Assembly: GCA_030645615.1 (NCBI GenBank)
Contig: JAUSNB010000005.1
Location: 120,726-184,725 of the forward strand
Source: Actinomycetota bacterium
GTDB taxonomy: Bacteria > Actinomycetota > Actinomycetes > S36-B12
Direction: 5' to 3'
Length of the DNA stretch: 64,000 nucleotides
Below are positions 39,524 through 49,772 of this stretch, piece after piece. The translations under genes were made by a program, and so were the position numbers. The notes beneath the pieces were generated by a model, which was not told the DNA's origin, did not search any database, and saw only the letters and a list, made by a program, of their open reading frames with translations. Each line of letters opens with the position of its first letter. The first letter of the stretch is position 1.

Positions 39524-40816
39524 GTGAACGTGTTCATCCGCCAGCTGACGGGCATCCGCTTCATCGCGGCAGCCTGGGTGCTGCTGTACCACCTCCAAGG
39601 GCCGCTGAACACGATCCACGTCTTCGTCATCCCCGGCCTCGGCGACGTGGCGCGGGTGGGGAGGCTGGGCGTCGACCTCTTCTTCGCACTGTCCGGCTTC
39701 ATCCTCACCCACACGTACATGCACCGGCTGGGACCGGCGCTGCGCGCTCGCGGGACCCTCGACTTCTGGTGGCTGCGGCTGGCCCGCATCTACCCGGTGC
39801 ACCTCGCGATGATCGCGATCGCCGGCGTGGCGGTCTTCGCGCAGGCCAAGGTCACCGGCGAGGACCTCGACCGTGACTGGCTCAACCCCATCGACTTCGC
39901 CAAGAACATCTTCCTGGTGCAGGAGTGGGGGCCTGAGCCCCAGCGCGGGTGGAACTTCGTAGCCTGGTCGCTGTCGATGGAGTGGCTCGCCTACCTGCTG
40001 TTCCCGCTGCTCGCGCTCGTCCTGTGGTACCTCCACAAGCGCGTCTCGACGCCGCTGCTGGGCGTGCTGTGGGTGCTGGCCCTGTCCCCGCTCGTGGTCT
40101 ACGGCCTGTCGACGAGCGACGCCTACTACACCGATCACTGGGGCTCGACGTACCGCATCCTCACGGAATTCACCGCCGGCGCGATCATGTACCTCATCGT
40201 GCGCCGGATGCTGCCGGGCGACACGATGAAGGAGCCAGCCGCACCACGGGTCGAGCGGATCGCGTCGATCCTCTCCGTCGCACTGCCCGTCTTCGTCATC
40301 GCCGGTGCGATCGTGCTCGGCGCGCTGCCGGCCGCGCAGCCACCCCAGATCGAGATCTCCGGCGATGCCGAGCCGATCCCTCCCTACTATCACCTGCTTC
40401 TCGTGCCGCCGCTGATCGCCTGGATCGGCGCACTCGCCCTGTCGCGGCGCGGACTGTCGCGCTTCCTGTCGACGAAGACGCTCGTCCTCGGTGGCTTCAT
40501 CTCGTACTCGCTGTACATGACGCATCTGGTCTGGTTCGGGCTCTGGCGGGCCGGCATGCGGGCGATCGGCATCGACAGCGGGCCGGTCTACGCGCTCGCC
40601 GTCGTCGTGCTGGTGGCCGGGACCCTGCTCGCGGCCTGGCTGATGTGGCGATTCGTCGAGGAGCCGGCCCGGGAGTGGATGCGCGCCGTGGTCGGCGTAC
40701 GACGCAAGCCGACCGAGGAGGCCGGCGAGGCGGTGGCCGAGACCGGGCCGGACCCCGACAGCGCGGCCCCGGTCGACGTACCCAGGTCGCCGGATGACCC
40801 ATTCGAGAAGACCTAG
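39524..40816 (+). CDS. acyltransferase 3 (OafA/YrhL) membrane protein
   Basis: A 430-aa protein with about ten membrane segments. The acyltransferase 3 signature opens it: IRQLTGIRFIAAAWVLLYHL, with LGVDLFFALSGFILTHTY next, and RLARIYPVHLAMI. Such enzymes transfer acetyl or other acyl groups to sugars or lipids at the membrane. GTG start at 39524. Acidic C-terminal tail. Substrate unknown. Confidence 0.92.
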   Translation: MNVFIRQLTGIRFIAAAWVLLYHLQGPLNTIHVFVIPGLGDVARVGRLGVDLFFALSGFILTHTYMHRLGPALRARGTLDFWWLRLARIYPVHLAMIAIAGVAVFAQAKVTGEDLDRDWLNPIDFAKNIFLVQEWGPEPQRGWNFVAWSLSMEWLAYLLFPLLALVLWYLHKRVSTPLLGVLWVLALSPLVVYGLSTSDAYYTDHWGSTYRILTEFTAGAIMYLIVRRMLPGDTMKEPAAPRVERIASILSVALPVFVIAGAIVLGALPAAQPPQIEISGDAEPIPPYYHLLLVPPLIAWIGALALSRRGLSRFLSTKTLVLGGFISYSLYMTHLVWFGLWRAGMRAIGIDSGPVYALAVVVLVAGTLLAAWLMWRFVEEPAREWMRAVVGVRRKPTEEAGEAVAETGPDPDSAAPVDVPRSPDDPFEKT

Positions 40817-40882
40817 CCGCACAAACCTGCACTTCCGGCCGCAAGAACTGCTCGGTGCGACACGAACTGCAGGTTTGTGCGG
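40817..40882. terminator. bidirectional hairpin between convergent genes
   Basis: CCGCACAAACCTGCA (40817-40831) pairs with TGCAGGTTTGTGCGG (40868-40882), 15 bp perfect, across a 36-nt loop. It sits directly between the ends of the acyltransferase and adnB genes and contains T/A runs on both strands. Confidence 0.75.
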
Positions 40883-40883
40883 G

Positions 40884-43800
40884 TCAGGCGCCGAGGAGGG
40901 CCAGGGCCGCGTCTGTGTCCGGCCGCAGCACCTCGCCGGTGGCCACCATGACGAACGCGGCATCGACCTGCTCCAGCGGCACGCCCGCCAGCCTCGACCA
41001 CGCCAGCCGGTAGAGGGCCAGCTGCATCGGGTCGACGTACCCGGCGGAGCCGGTCTTCCAGTCGACAACGTCGTACCTGCCGCCGTCCTCGAACACCGCG
41101 TCGATGCGGCCGTTCACGACGCGACCGCCGACCACGACCGCGAAGGGCGCCTCGATGGCGGCCGGCGACAGCAGCGCGTAAGGGGACCGCTCGAACGCCG
41201 ACTTGAGGGCCGCGAGGGCCTCGTCGCTGGCGATCCCAGCGTCGGCCGCGCCGGGCAGGTCATCGGGATCGAGCATGGCCTGCTGGCCGTAGCGCGACTC
41301 CACCCAGGCGTGGAACTCGGTGCCGCGCCGCGCTGCCGGTGCCGGCGGTCGCGGCATCGGCCGGACGAGGTCTTGGGCGACCTGCTCGGGGTCCTTCAGC
41401 GCGTGCATGAGCAGGCTGGCCGACACCGAGCCGGGCAGCCGCACGACGCGCTCGTGCGTGGTGCGGCTGCGCTCCTCGGCGACGAGGGCGGTGACGAGCA
41501 GGTCCCAGTGCTCGACGACGTCGGAGTGCTCGCCGCCTGCCGGCAGGCCGGCCAGCACCGGCTGGTGGGCAGCCACCGACCGGACCTGCTCGGCGACGGA
41601 TCGGACCGCCGCGGCCCGGTCCTCGGCGGGCTGCTTGGGCCATCCCATCGGGATCGCCGAGGCAGCAGGCTCAGGGTTGGTGGCGTCGTCGGCCGGGGGC
41701 TCGGCCCAGAACGCGACGGTGCCCTGCTCCTCGCAGACCTCGTGCACGCACGTCAGGAAACGGCTCGGGCCCCGCGGCTTCTTCTGCTTCGGGCCCCACC
41801 AGTGGCCGCTGACCGTCAGTCCGCGCTTGGAGCGGGTGAAGGCGACGTAGGCCAGCCGCTCCGCCTCCAGGTCGGCGAGTTCCCGCAGCTCATCGCAGTA
41901 GGCCTTGTTGTGGATGGAGCGCGGCGGCTCGGTGCGGCCGGGGTAGGCACGCAGGGCATCGGTGGCGTCCTGGCGCAGCGGCCACGGCACCGTGGACGCG
42001 CTGGTGTGCCACTGCGCGCGGCCCCGGCCGCCGGGGAAGGCGGACTCGGACACGAAGGGGACGAACACGTAGGGGAACTCCAGCCCCTTGGCCTTGTGCA
42101 CCGTCAACAGGCGGACCGCATCGTCGGGACCCGTCACCTCGAGGTCGAGCCTCACGTCGAAGCGTTCGGCATCGCGCAGGTGCGACAGGAAGGCGCCCAG
42201 CGTGAAGCGGCCGTCAAGCTCGGTGAACTCGGCCGCGAGGTCGAGCAGTCCGGCGATGGCGTGGCGCTGCGACGCGGCTACGCCCGGCGGCCCGAGCGAG
42301 GCCTCGACCTCCAGCCCGGTCACGCGCAGGACCCGCAGGATCAGGTCCGGGAGCGGCTCGCCGACGTGCCGTCGCAGCAGGTCCAGCTCCCGGGCCATGG
42401 CGGCGAACCGCTCGACTGCCTCCGCCGAGTAGCGGTCGAGGTCGCCGAGGTCGTCGAGGGCTTCGGTCAGCGACACCGAGTCGACCACGTCGGCGCCCGC
42501 GACCGCCTCGTCCAGCGCGGTGGCGAGGTCGTGCGTCGCCCCATGTCCACGGCCCCCGGCGAGGCCGGCGGCCCGGTCCCCCAGCGCGGCAAGGTCGCGG
42601 GCATCGATGCGCCAGCGCGGCCCCGCGGCCACCCGCACGAACGCCGGGTTCGCCGTCGGGTCGTGGATCAGCTCGAGCATGGCCCGGGCCTCGACGACCG
42701 CGGGCTGCTCGAGCAGGGCGGCGGCGCCGACGACCTGCGTGGGGATCCCGCGGCCACGAAGGGCGGCATCGACTGCCATGACGTCGGCGCCGGTGGCGCA
42801 CAGGACCGCGATGTCGCGCCACCCGGCGGGGCCGTCGCTGGTCGGGGCCCCCGGGGTGGCCGCCACCTGCTGCACGAGCCAGTCCAGCTCGGCCGAATAC
42901 GTGTCGAAGAGCGCGCACGACACGACGCCGCTGGACGTGGTCGTGTCGCCGGGACGGAGAGGCTCGACACCGGGGTGGGCCTGCCGCAGCCGCTCGGCCG
43001 TGCGGTTGGCCGCCTCGAGGATGACCGGCCCGGACCGGCGGTTCTGGGTCAGGCCGATCCGCATGGCCTTGCGACCGGCGTCTGCCGGCGGGAAGTGGCG
43101 GGTGAAGCTGTCGATGTTGTCGACGCTCGCCCCGCGCCAGCCGTAGATGGCCTGGAACGGATCGCCGACGGCCATGACGCTCTGCCCGTCGCCGAATGCG
43201 TGCTGCAGCAGGATTCGCTGGGCGATCGACGTGTCCTGGTACTCGTCCAGCAGCACCGTGCGGTAGCGCGTGCGCAGGTCGGCGACGACGTCGGGATAGT
43301 TCGCCACGATGTCGCCGGCCAGCCGGATCTGGTCGGCGAAGTCCATGACCCCGCGGGACGCCTTCTCGTCCCGCCACTCGTCGACGAGCCGGGCCAGGAC
43401 CGCGCGCTGCGAGGACGCAGCGAGCATCGTCTCGCCGATCGCCTGCAGCGAGCCGTGCTCGCTCCGATAGCCCTCCAGCCGGGCCACGAGGGCTTCGTCG
43501 AACTCGCGAAGCTCGTCGGTCGGGATGGCCAGCTCGACCAGCTCGTCGTCGAGGGCGAGAAGGGCCGACGTGAGCTTGCCGGGGGGCAGGCCGAACGGCG
43601 CGAACGGCAGCGTCGTGCGGCACACCACGCGATAGGCGAGCTGGTGGCGAAGGCCGTCGGTGAGCATCCGGGCGGCCGGCTCCATGCCGAGTCGGATCCC
43701 GTGCTCGGACACGATGCGCGCGGAGAAGGCGTGGTAGGTGAGCACCTGCGGCTCGCCTGCGGGATCGGCGTCCTCGGGTGCCGGCGGCAGGACGCCGCTG

Positions 43801-44066
43801 CGGATCAGGCCATCGACCCGTGCACGCATCTCGCCGAGCAACTGGGCAGCCGCCTTCGTGGTGAAGGTCAGGCCGAGCACCTCGTCGGGGCGGACGAATT
43901 CGCTGCCGACCAGGTAGGCCACCCGGGCCGCCATGGCCGTCGTCTTGCCTGACCCGGCACCGGCGACGATGACCGCCGGGTCCAGACCGGCCGAGACCGC
44001 CACCCATTGCTCGTCGCTGAGTGGGAAGCCCATGACCTGGTCCACGGCGGACTTGGGCAGCGTCAT
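40884..44066 (-). CDS. adnB: AdnB: helicase-nuclease subunit of the AdnAB recombination motor
   Basis: A 1060-aa protein starting MTLPKSAVDQVMGFPLSDEQ. UvrD-type helicase motifs (GAGSGKTTAMAAR, LLDEYQDTS, GDPFQAIYGWRG, KAKGLEFPYVFVP, ERLAYVAFTRSK) and a C-terminal RecB-like nuclease domain with GTEFHAWVE, GRIDAVFEDGGRYDVVDWKTG and QLALYRLAW. It pairs with AdnA; in mycobacteria the heterodimer resects double-strand breaks. ATGA overlap with the adnA stop shows coupling. Confidence 0.94.
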   Translation of the reverse strand: MTLPKSAVDQVMGFPLSDEQWVAVSAGLDPAVIVAGAGSGKTTAMAARVAYLVGSEFVRPDEVLGLTFTTKAAAQLLGEMRARVDGLIRSGVLPPAPEDADPAGEPQVLTYHAFSARIVSEHGIRLGMEPAARMLTDGLRHQLAYRVVCRTTLPFAPFGLPPGKLTSALLALDDELVELAIPTDELREFDEALVARLEGYRSEHGSLQAIGETMLAASSQRAVLARLVDEWRDEKASRGVMDFADQIRLAGDIVANYPDVVADLRTRYRTVLLDEYQDTSIAQRILLQHAFGDGQSVMAVGDPFQAIYGWRGASVDNIDSFTRHFPPADAGRKAMRIGLTQNRRSGPVILEAANRTAERLRQAHPGVEPLRPGDTTTSSGVVSCALFDTYSAELDWLVQQVAATPGAPTSDGPAGWRDIAVLCATGADVMAVDAALRGRGIPTQVVGAAALLEQPAVVEARAMLELIHDPTANPAFVRVAAGPRWRIDARDLAALGDRAAGLAGGRGHGATHDLATALDEAVAGADVVDSVSLTEALDDLGDLDRYSAEAVERFAAMARELDLLRRHVGEPLPDLILRVLRVTGLEVEASLGPPGVAASQRHAIAGLLDLAAEFTELDGRFTLGAFLSHLRDAERFDVRLDLEVTGPDDAVRLLTVHKAKGLEFPYVFVPFVSESAFPGGRGRAQWHTSASTVPWPLRQDATDALRAYPGRTEPPRSIHNKAYCDELRELADLEAERLAYVAFTRSKRGLTVSGHWWGPKQKKPRGPSRFLTCVHEVCEEQGTVAFWAEPPADDATNPEPAASAIPMGWPKQPAEDRAAAVRSVAEQVRSVAAHQPVLAGLPAGGEHSDVVEHWDLLVTALVAEERSRTTHERVVRLPGSVSASLLMHALKDPEQVAQDLVRPMPRPPAPAARRGTEFHAWVESRYGQQAMLDPDDLPGAADAGIASDEALAALKSAFERSPYALLSPAAIEAPFAVVVGGRVVNGRIDAVFEDGGRYDVVDWKTGSAGYVDPMQLALYRLAWSRLAGVPLEQVDAAFVMVATGEVLRPDTDAALALLGA

Positions 44067-47000
44067 GGCAGGACCTGCTGCCCACGCGCCTGGGAGGGGC
44101 AGGTGGAGGCGTACGCGCAGTAGCGGCACGCCGGTCCGGGGACCGCATCGAAGGCCTCGCGGCGGAGCACGTCGGCGGCCTGGCCCAGCCGGACCTCGAC
44201 CCAGCTCGGCCCGTCGTCCGGGCCCCCCTCGAGAGCGGGCTGGAACTGCACCTTGGCGGCGTCGGAGCCCTTGCCCTGGGGGGCACGCAACTGCACGAGC
44301 GCGGCACCGCCGACCTCGCGCGGCTCACCTGCCTCCTCCCGGGTCGCGGTCAGGCCACCCTCGCGCAGGATGAGCTGGTAGACCCCGAGCTGGCCGTGCT
44401 CGGGCACGTCCTTGTCGGCGTGCGGCCGTCGCATGTTCTTCAGGTCGATGGGGACCAGCCGGCCTTCGTCGTCCTGCTCCACCCGGTCGATGAAGCCGGT
44501 GAGCCGGACCTCGTCGGTGCCGGCTGCCGTGGGGACGGTGACAGTGACCCCTACCGAGGACTCGGTGGCCAGGAGGGAACGCTCCTCGCGGAGGTGGTAC
44601 GCCAGGAACCGGGCCAGGGCGGCTCGGGCCTCGCGGCGCTCGGACTGCGACTGCCAGGCCGCCTCGAAGCGCAGCTCGGACCAGATCCGGTCGACCTCGG
44701 CGTCCATCGCCTCGAGGTCGGCGGGCAGGTCGCCCTTGGCCACGAAGTCGGCGACGGCATGGACCACGCTGCCGAAGGCCGTGGCCGTGCCGCGCGTGGT
44801 CTCTGCGTGCACCTCACGCTCGAGGAACCACTTCAGCGGGCAGTCGAGCACGGAGTCCAGCCCGCTGCCGCTGAGGTACAGCGGCGAATCGGGGTCGCGT
44901 ACCGGGCGCACGCCCACGGTCGGGGCGCGCAGGCCCCACCAGGCCGACGGGGCGGCGAGGGGGACAAGGGGCTCGCCATCCTCGTCGCGCTGGGCAGCCA
45001 GCACGGCGAGGCGCTCGGCCGCCGCGGTTCGCAGCGCATCAGGGGTGTCAGGGTCCTGGGCGACCTGGCGCAGCTCGGCCACCAGGCCGTCGAGGGTCAG
45101 GGGATGGGGCGGGCGGCCGTGGACCGTGCCCGTGACGGCCGCGTGCCCCGCCGCGGCGAGTCCGCCGAGCAGGTCGGCGACGAACCTGCTGGGCCGCTCG
45201 CCCCCGTCGCCGGGCTCGGACACGGCGGCGACGTGCAGTCGAAGTCGGGCGCGGGTGCAGGCGACGTAGAACAGCCGCCGCTCCTCATCGAGCAGGTCGG
45301 CGGGGCGCAGGCCATCGCCCACCCCGTCGGCGGCGAGTTCCTCGGCGTGCAGGGTCGAGCCGCGCTGGCGCAGGTCGGGCCACACGCCCTCCTGGGCGCC
45401 CGCGACCCAGACCTCGTCCCACTCCAGGCCCTTGGCCCGGTGCGCGGTGAGGATGCGTACCGCGTCGGCGTCGGTGCCACGGTCGGCGACGGGCTCGGCG
45501 GGGATCTCCTGCACCGCCAGCGAGTCGAGGAACATCCGGATGCCAGCGAAGCCCGGATAGCGGTCGCTGAGCCGCTCGGCTGCGTCGAAGAGGGCAATGA
45601 CGGCATCGAGGTCGTGGCCGGCCGAACGGGACCCGGCGAGGGCCGCGGCGCGCAGCCGGGCCGGCCAGCCGTGCGGCACGGTTCCCCCGGTCCACAGGGT
45701 CCAGATGACCTCGCCGGGGGCGTCGCCCGCGACCATGCGGTCATGCACCTGCGCGAGCAGGGATCGCAGCCGGTCGACGGCCACCATGACCGGATCGTCG
45801 GCGGGCAGCGGCGGGGCGAGGTCCCGCACGACGAGGTCCCGGATGAGGTCGTCGGACGGAGGGCTCGCGTACCCAGCCGCATGCGCCTGCTGCCGAAGGG
45901 CCCGGCCGAGCCGGCGCAGGTCGGTTCCGGAGAGGCCGACGATGGGGCCGGCGAGCAGGTCCAGCACCTCCGTGGCGGAGGCACTGGCAGGACTCGTGGC
46001 GACGTGCAGCGCGCCGAGCAGCGCGGCCACGGCGGGCTCGGAGCGCAGCGGGATCTCGTCGGCCGCCACCACGACGGGCACCCCGGAGGCCGAGAGGGCC
46101 CGCTGCAGCGGCGGGATCTGGCGGCCGGACCTGACCAGGACGGCCATCTGATGCCACGGCACGCCGCGCTGCACGTGGGCCAGCCGGATCCCGTAGGCCA
46201 CGTGGGCCGCCAAGGAGCCCTCGTGGTCGTACTCGTGGACGGCCACGACGTCGCTGCCGGCCGGCCGCGGCGCGCACGAGGGCGCGCGGTGCTGGGCCAT
46301 GAGGGCCGCGGGTATCGAGCGGGGGGTCATGCGGCCGAGCACCGACCCGGCCGCCGCCCGGATCACCGGGCCGAACCGGCGGGCCTCGCGCAGCACCGCC
46401 ACGGGGGCCGGGTCGCCGGACGGCGTGCGGAAGTCGTCGGGGAAGCGCAGCAGGCCGCCGACATCGGCCCCGCGGAAGGCGTAGATGGCCTGGTCGGGGT
46501 CGCCGACGGCCACGATGCTGCAGTCCGGGCCCACCAGGGCCTTGAGCAGGTCGACCTGGAGCGGATCGGTGTCCTGGTACTCATCGACGTAGATCGCCCG
46601 GTACTGGCGGTGCAGGACAGCCGACACCTCTGGGTCGCGCGCGAGCAGCCAGGCCCGCCAGAGCAGCTCGGCATAGTCCATGACGTTCTCGAGGGCCATG
46701 ACCTCCTGCTCCTGGGTGGCCAGCTGCCCGATCGCCACCCACGCGGGGCGACCCGACGCCTCGCCGACCCGGCGCAGCCGGTCCTCCTCCATGCCGAGGT
46801 CGCGCGCCCGGGCCAGGACGGACCTGACCTCGTTGGCCAGGCCCAGGGTGGGCAGGGCGCCCATGAGATCGTCGGGCCAGTCGACGGTGCCGTCGGCCAC
46901 CGCTCCACGCAGGAGCTCGCGGATCCGGACGTCCTCCTCGGCGCCTGACATCAGCCGCGGGGGGTGGAGGTACTCGTCCGGCGGCGCGAACCGGCGAAGC

Positions 47001-47317
47001 AGGGCGTACGCGAACGAGTGGAAGGTGGCGACCGTGGGCACGACCCCGCCGCCGAGGCGATGGGTCACCCTCTCGCGCAGTTCGGTGGCGGCCTTGCGGC
47101 CGAACGTCAACGCCAGGACCGACGCGGCGTCCAGGGTGTCGGCGTCGTCGCCGAGCCGTGCGCACATGGACTCCACGATGGTCGTGGTCTTGCCCGTGCC
47201 CGGGCCGGCCAGCACGAGCAGGGGGCCGTGCCGGTGCTCGACCACTCGCCTCTGGTCGGCATCGAGCTCGGCCGGTGCCGCGGGCGGGACCGGCGCGAGA
47301 TCGAGGCGCCACTGCAT
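44063..47317 (-). CDS. adnA: AdnA: helicase-nuclease subunit of the AdnAB recombination motor
   Basis: A 1084-aa protein. N-terminal helicase: GPGTGKTTTIVE, YVDEYQDTDPLQ, GDPDQAIYAFRGAD, RAKGLEWDEVWV, RRLFYVACTRAR. C-terminal nuclease with VPIDLKN and Cys residues of an Fe-S cluster (VLDCPLKWFLERE and CRYCAYASTCPS) as in AddB-type nucleases. It is upstream of adnB in the order known for Rv3202c/Rv3201c. Confidence 0.94.
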   Translation of the reverse strand: MQWRLDLAPVPPAAPAELDADQRRVVEHRHGPLLVLAGPGTGKTTTIVESMCARLGDDADTLDAASVLALTFGRKAATELRERVTHRLGGGVVPTVATFHSFAYALLRRFAPPDEYLHPPRLMSGAEEDVRIRELLRGAVADGTVDWPDDLMGALPTLGLANEVRSVLARARDLGMEEDRLRRVGEASGRPAWVAIGQLATQEQEVMALENVMDYAELLWRAWLLARDPEVSAVLHRQYRAIYVDEYQDTDPLQVDLLKALVGPDCSIVAVGDPDQAIYAFRGADVGGLLRFPDDFRTPSGDPAPVAVLREARRFGPVIRAAAGSVLGRMTPRSIPAALMAQHRAPSCAPRPAGSDVVAVHEYDHEGSLAAHVAYGIRLAHVQRGVPWHQMAVLVRSGRQIPPLQRALSASGVPVVVAADEIPLRSEPAVAALLGALHVATSPASASATEVLDLLAGPIVGLSGTDLRRLGRALRQQAHAAGYASPPSDDLIRDLVVRDLAPPLPADDPVMVAVDRLRSLLAQVHDRMVAGDAPGEVIWTLWTGGTVPHGWPARLRAAALAGSRSAGHDLDAVIALFDAAERLSDRYPGFAGIRMFLDSLAVQEIPAEPVADRGTDADAVRILTAHRAKGLEWDEVWVAGAQEGVWPDLRQRGSTLHAEELAADGVGDGLRPADLLDEERRLFYVACTRARLRLHVAAVSEPGDGGERPSRFVADLLGGLAAAGHAAVTGTVHGRPPHPLTLDGLVAELRQVAQDPDTPDALRTAAAERLAVLAAQRDEDGEPLVPLAAPSAWWGLRAPTVGVRPVRDPDSPLYLSGSGLDSVLDCPLKWFLEREVHAETTRGTATAFGSVVHAVADFVAKGDLPADLEAMDAEVDRIWSELRFEAAWQSQSERREARAALARFLAYHLREERSLLATESSVGVTVTVPTAAGTDEVRLTGFIDRVEQDDEGRLVPIDLKNMRRPHADKDVPEHGQLGVYQLILREGGLTATREEAGEPREVGGAALVQLRAPQGKGSDAAKVQFQPALEGGPDDGPSWVEVRLGQAADVLRREAFDAVPGPACRYCAYASTCPSQARGQQVLP

Positions 47318-47375
47318 GGTGCATGGATACCACCAGGGTCAGACGGGGGCCCCGGCGTCTGACACGATCAGCCAC

Positions 47376-49772
47376 GTGAGCGACCCCGCAACCGTCCCCA
47401 ACGCGGCGGTCGCCCCCGAGCACACACTGGTCATCGAGGACGGTGTCATTCCGCGTCGGCTGCGCCGGCCGCTGGACCTTGCCCGCCTCGTCGTGGCCAT
47501 TCTCGTCGCGGCGGGGGTCGTCGGGCTGGCCTACATCGCCACCGAGACAGCCGCGGGGCTCGACACCGACATCGAGACGGGCGCCCGGCTGCTGCCGTCG
47601 TTCATCGTGCTCGCGCTCAACGTCGTGGGCGGCATCGGCACGCTCGGCCTGCCGATCGCCGCAGCCGTCTCCCTCATCCTGCGGGGGCGGCCGCGCCAGC
47701 TGTTCGATGCCCTCGTCGCACTGCTCGTGGCCATCGTCTTCCTGGCCTTCCTCACGTGGGCGCTGACCTCGCTGGACGCCCCGCGGCTGCTGGCCGCGCT
47801 GGCCGGGTCGACCAGCACGCAGAGCGTGGCCACCGCACCGATCCTCGGCGGCCTGGTCGCCTTCGCCACGGTCGCCCGGCTGCTCAGCAGGCGCCCCTGG
47901 AACGTGCTGACCGTCATCGTCATCGGCTCGCTCATCGTGGTGACCACGCTCAGCTCGGGCATTGCGCTGGCGGGCGTCGGCTTCTCCCTGGCCGTCGGAT
48001 GGGGCGTGGGGCTCACGACCCGCTACGTGGCAGGCACCCCGACCACGCGCCCCAGCGGCCTGGAGGTGGCCGAGGCGCTCACCCGCGGTGGCTACCCCGT
48101 CACGCTCTTGCGCGCCCGCGAGTCCACCAGCCGAGGTCGCCGGTACGAGGCCACCACCAGGTCTGGCGACCAGCTCATGGTCACCGTCCTCGACCGCGAC
48201 CTCGAGGGGGCGGGCCTGGCCAACGCCATCTGGACGGGCATGCGCCTGCGCGACGACACGACGACCGGGGCATTCAACATGCGCCGCTGGCTGGACCACT
48301 CCGCCCTCGTCGCGTTCGCGGCCCAGGCCGCGGGTGCCCCGGAGCCGCGGCTGCTGCTGGCCAGCGAGGTCGGTCCGGACTCCGCGCTGCTGGCGTACGA
48401 GAGCATCCCCGGCACCCGCTTCGCCGAGCTCGACGACGTCACCGACACGGACCTCGAGCAGGCATGGCGGGCCGTGCGCACCCTGCACGAGAACCAGATC
48501 AGCCACCGCTCGCTGACCGCGGCGCACCTGCTGCGCGCAGAGGACGGGACGGTCTGGCTCATCGGCGGCGAGACCGGCAGCATCGCGGCCGGCGACGTCG
48601 CCCAGCGCATCGACCTCGCCGAGCTCCTCGTCACCCTGGCGATGCTGGCCGGGGTCGAGCGGGCCATCGTCACCGGCCGCACCGTGCTCGGCGTGGCCAC
48701 CCTCGCCCGCGCACTGCCGGCCCTGCAGCCGGTGGCCCTGTCCCAGGTCACCCGCCGGGCGGTGCGCAAGCGCAAGGACCTGCTGGTCGCGCTTCGCGAC
48801 GCGCTTGCCGAGATCCGTCCCGACGCCAAGGCAGAGCAGATCCAGTTCGAGCGAGTTCGCCCACGCACCCTCGTGATGATCGTGGTCGGCAGCATCGCGG
48901 GCTACTTGCTGCTGACCCAGCTCGCCCAGATCGACCTCGTGACGCTCGTCACGACGATGAGCTGGGGCTGGGCTCTCGTGGGCCTGGTTCTGACCGTGCT
49001 CACCTACATCGCCGCGGCGTGGTCGCTGTCTGGCTTCGTCCCCGAGACCCTCCCGCTGCACCGCACCGTGCTCGCCCAGCTGGCCGGGTCCTTCGCCACG
49101 CTCGTGTCCCCGCCCACGATCGGGTCGATCGCGATCAACGTCCGCTTCCTGCAGAAGTCCGGACTGCACCCGGTGCTCGCCGGGGCGAGCGTCGGCGTGG
49201 CCCAGGTGATGGCGTTCGTCTTCCACATCGTCCTGCTGTTCGCCTTCGGCATCGCGGCCGGCACGCAGAGCGACCACACCTTCGATCCACCGCAGTGGGT
49301 CGTCATCGGCGTCGTCGCCCTCGCCGTGCTGGCGCTCGCCCTTCTCGCCGTCCCCGCCATCCGGCGACTCATCCTCGAGCGGGTGCGGCCCACCCTGCGC
49401 GAGGTCATCCCGCGGCTCGTGACGGTCGTGCAGCGGCCGATCAAGCTGCTCGAGGGGGTCGGCGGGATCCTGCTCCTGAACGCCGCATTCATCGGCGTGC
49501 TGTATGCATCCGTCGTCGCGTTCGGCGGCAGCCTGAGCATCGCCGTTGTCGCAGTCGTGTACCTGGCCGGCGCCACGCTCGGCCAGGCCGCACCGACGCC
49601 GGGTGGACTCGGCGCTGTCGAGGCCGCCCTCGCCGCGGGCCTGACTGCCGGCGGCCTGGACGGCGGCATCGCGGTGTCGGCCGTCCTGCTCTTCCGGCTG
49701 CTGACCTTCTGGCTTCCGACACTGCCCGGCTACTGGTCCTTCAACTGGCTGACGAGAAAGGGATTGCTGTGA
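47376..49772 (+). CDS. flippase-like membrane protein with degenerate kinase domain (LPG synthase TM family)
   Basis: A 798-aa protein from a GTG at 47376. The N-terminal third has about six membrane segments; a cytosolic domain (about residues 235-470) resembles a protein kinase fold but HRSLTAAHLL stands where HRDLxxxN is expected and LIGGETGSIA replaces DFG; the C-terminal third has a lysylphosphatidylglycerol-synthase/UPF0104 domain (YIAAAWSLSGFVPETLPLH, LVSPPTIGSIAINVRFLQKSG, AAPTPGGLGAVEAALAAGL). Divergent from adnA. Probably handles lipid or polyprenyl transport. Confidence 0.88.
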   Translation: MSDPATVPNAAVAPEHTLVIEDGVIPRRLRRPLDLARLVVAILVAAGVVGLAYIATETAAGLDTDIETGARLLPSFIVLALNVVGGIGTLGLPIAAAVSLILRGRPRQLFDALVALLVAIVFLAFLTWALTSLDAPRLLAALAGSTSTQSVATAPILGGLVAFATVARLLSRRPWNVLTVIVIGSLIVVTTLSSGIALAGVGFSLAVGWGVGLTTRYVAGTPTTRPSGLEVAEALTRGGYPVTLLRARESTSRGRRYEATTRSGDQLMVTVLDRDLEGAGLANAIWTGMRLRDDTTTGAFNMRRWLDHSALVAFAAQAAGAPEPRLLLASEVGPDSALLAYESIPGTRFAELDDVTDTDLEQAWRAVRTLHENQISHRSLTAAHLLRAEDGTVWLIGGETGSIAAGDVAQRIDLAELLVTLAMLAGVERAIVTGRTVLGVATLARALPALQPVALSQVTRRAVRKRKDLLVALRDALAEIRPDAKAEQIQFERVRPRTLVMIVVGSIAGYLLLTQLAQIDLVTLVTTMSWGWALVGLVLTVLTYIAAAWSLSGFVPETLPLHRTVLAQLAGSFATLVSPPTIGSIAINVRFLQKSGLHPVLAGASVGVAQVMAFVFHIVLLFAFGIAAGTQSDHTFDPPQWVVIGVVALAVLALALLAVPAIRRLILERVRPTLREVIPRLVTVVQRPIKLLEGVGGILLLNAAFIGVLYASVVAFGGSLSIAVVAVVYLAGATLGQAAPTPGGLGAVEAALAAGLTAGGLDGGIAVSAVLLFRLLTFWLPTLPGYWSFNWLTRKGLL

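Noticed and set aside
40794..43952. A 1052-aa plus-strand open frame
   Set aside because: Antisense shadow of adnB; it also reads through the hairpin at 40817-40882.
46581..49277. An 898-aa minus-strand open frame
   Set aside because: Covers the start of adnA in another frame and the antisense of the flippase-like gene; no protein-like motif.
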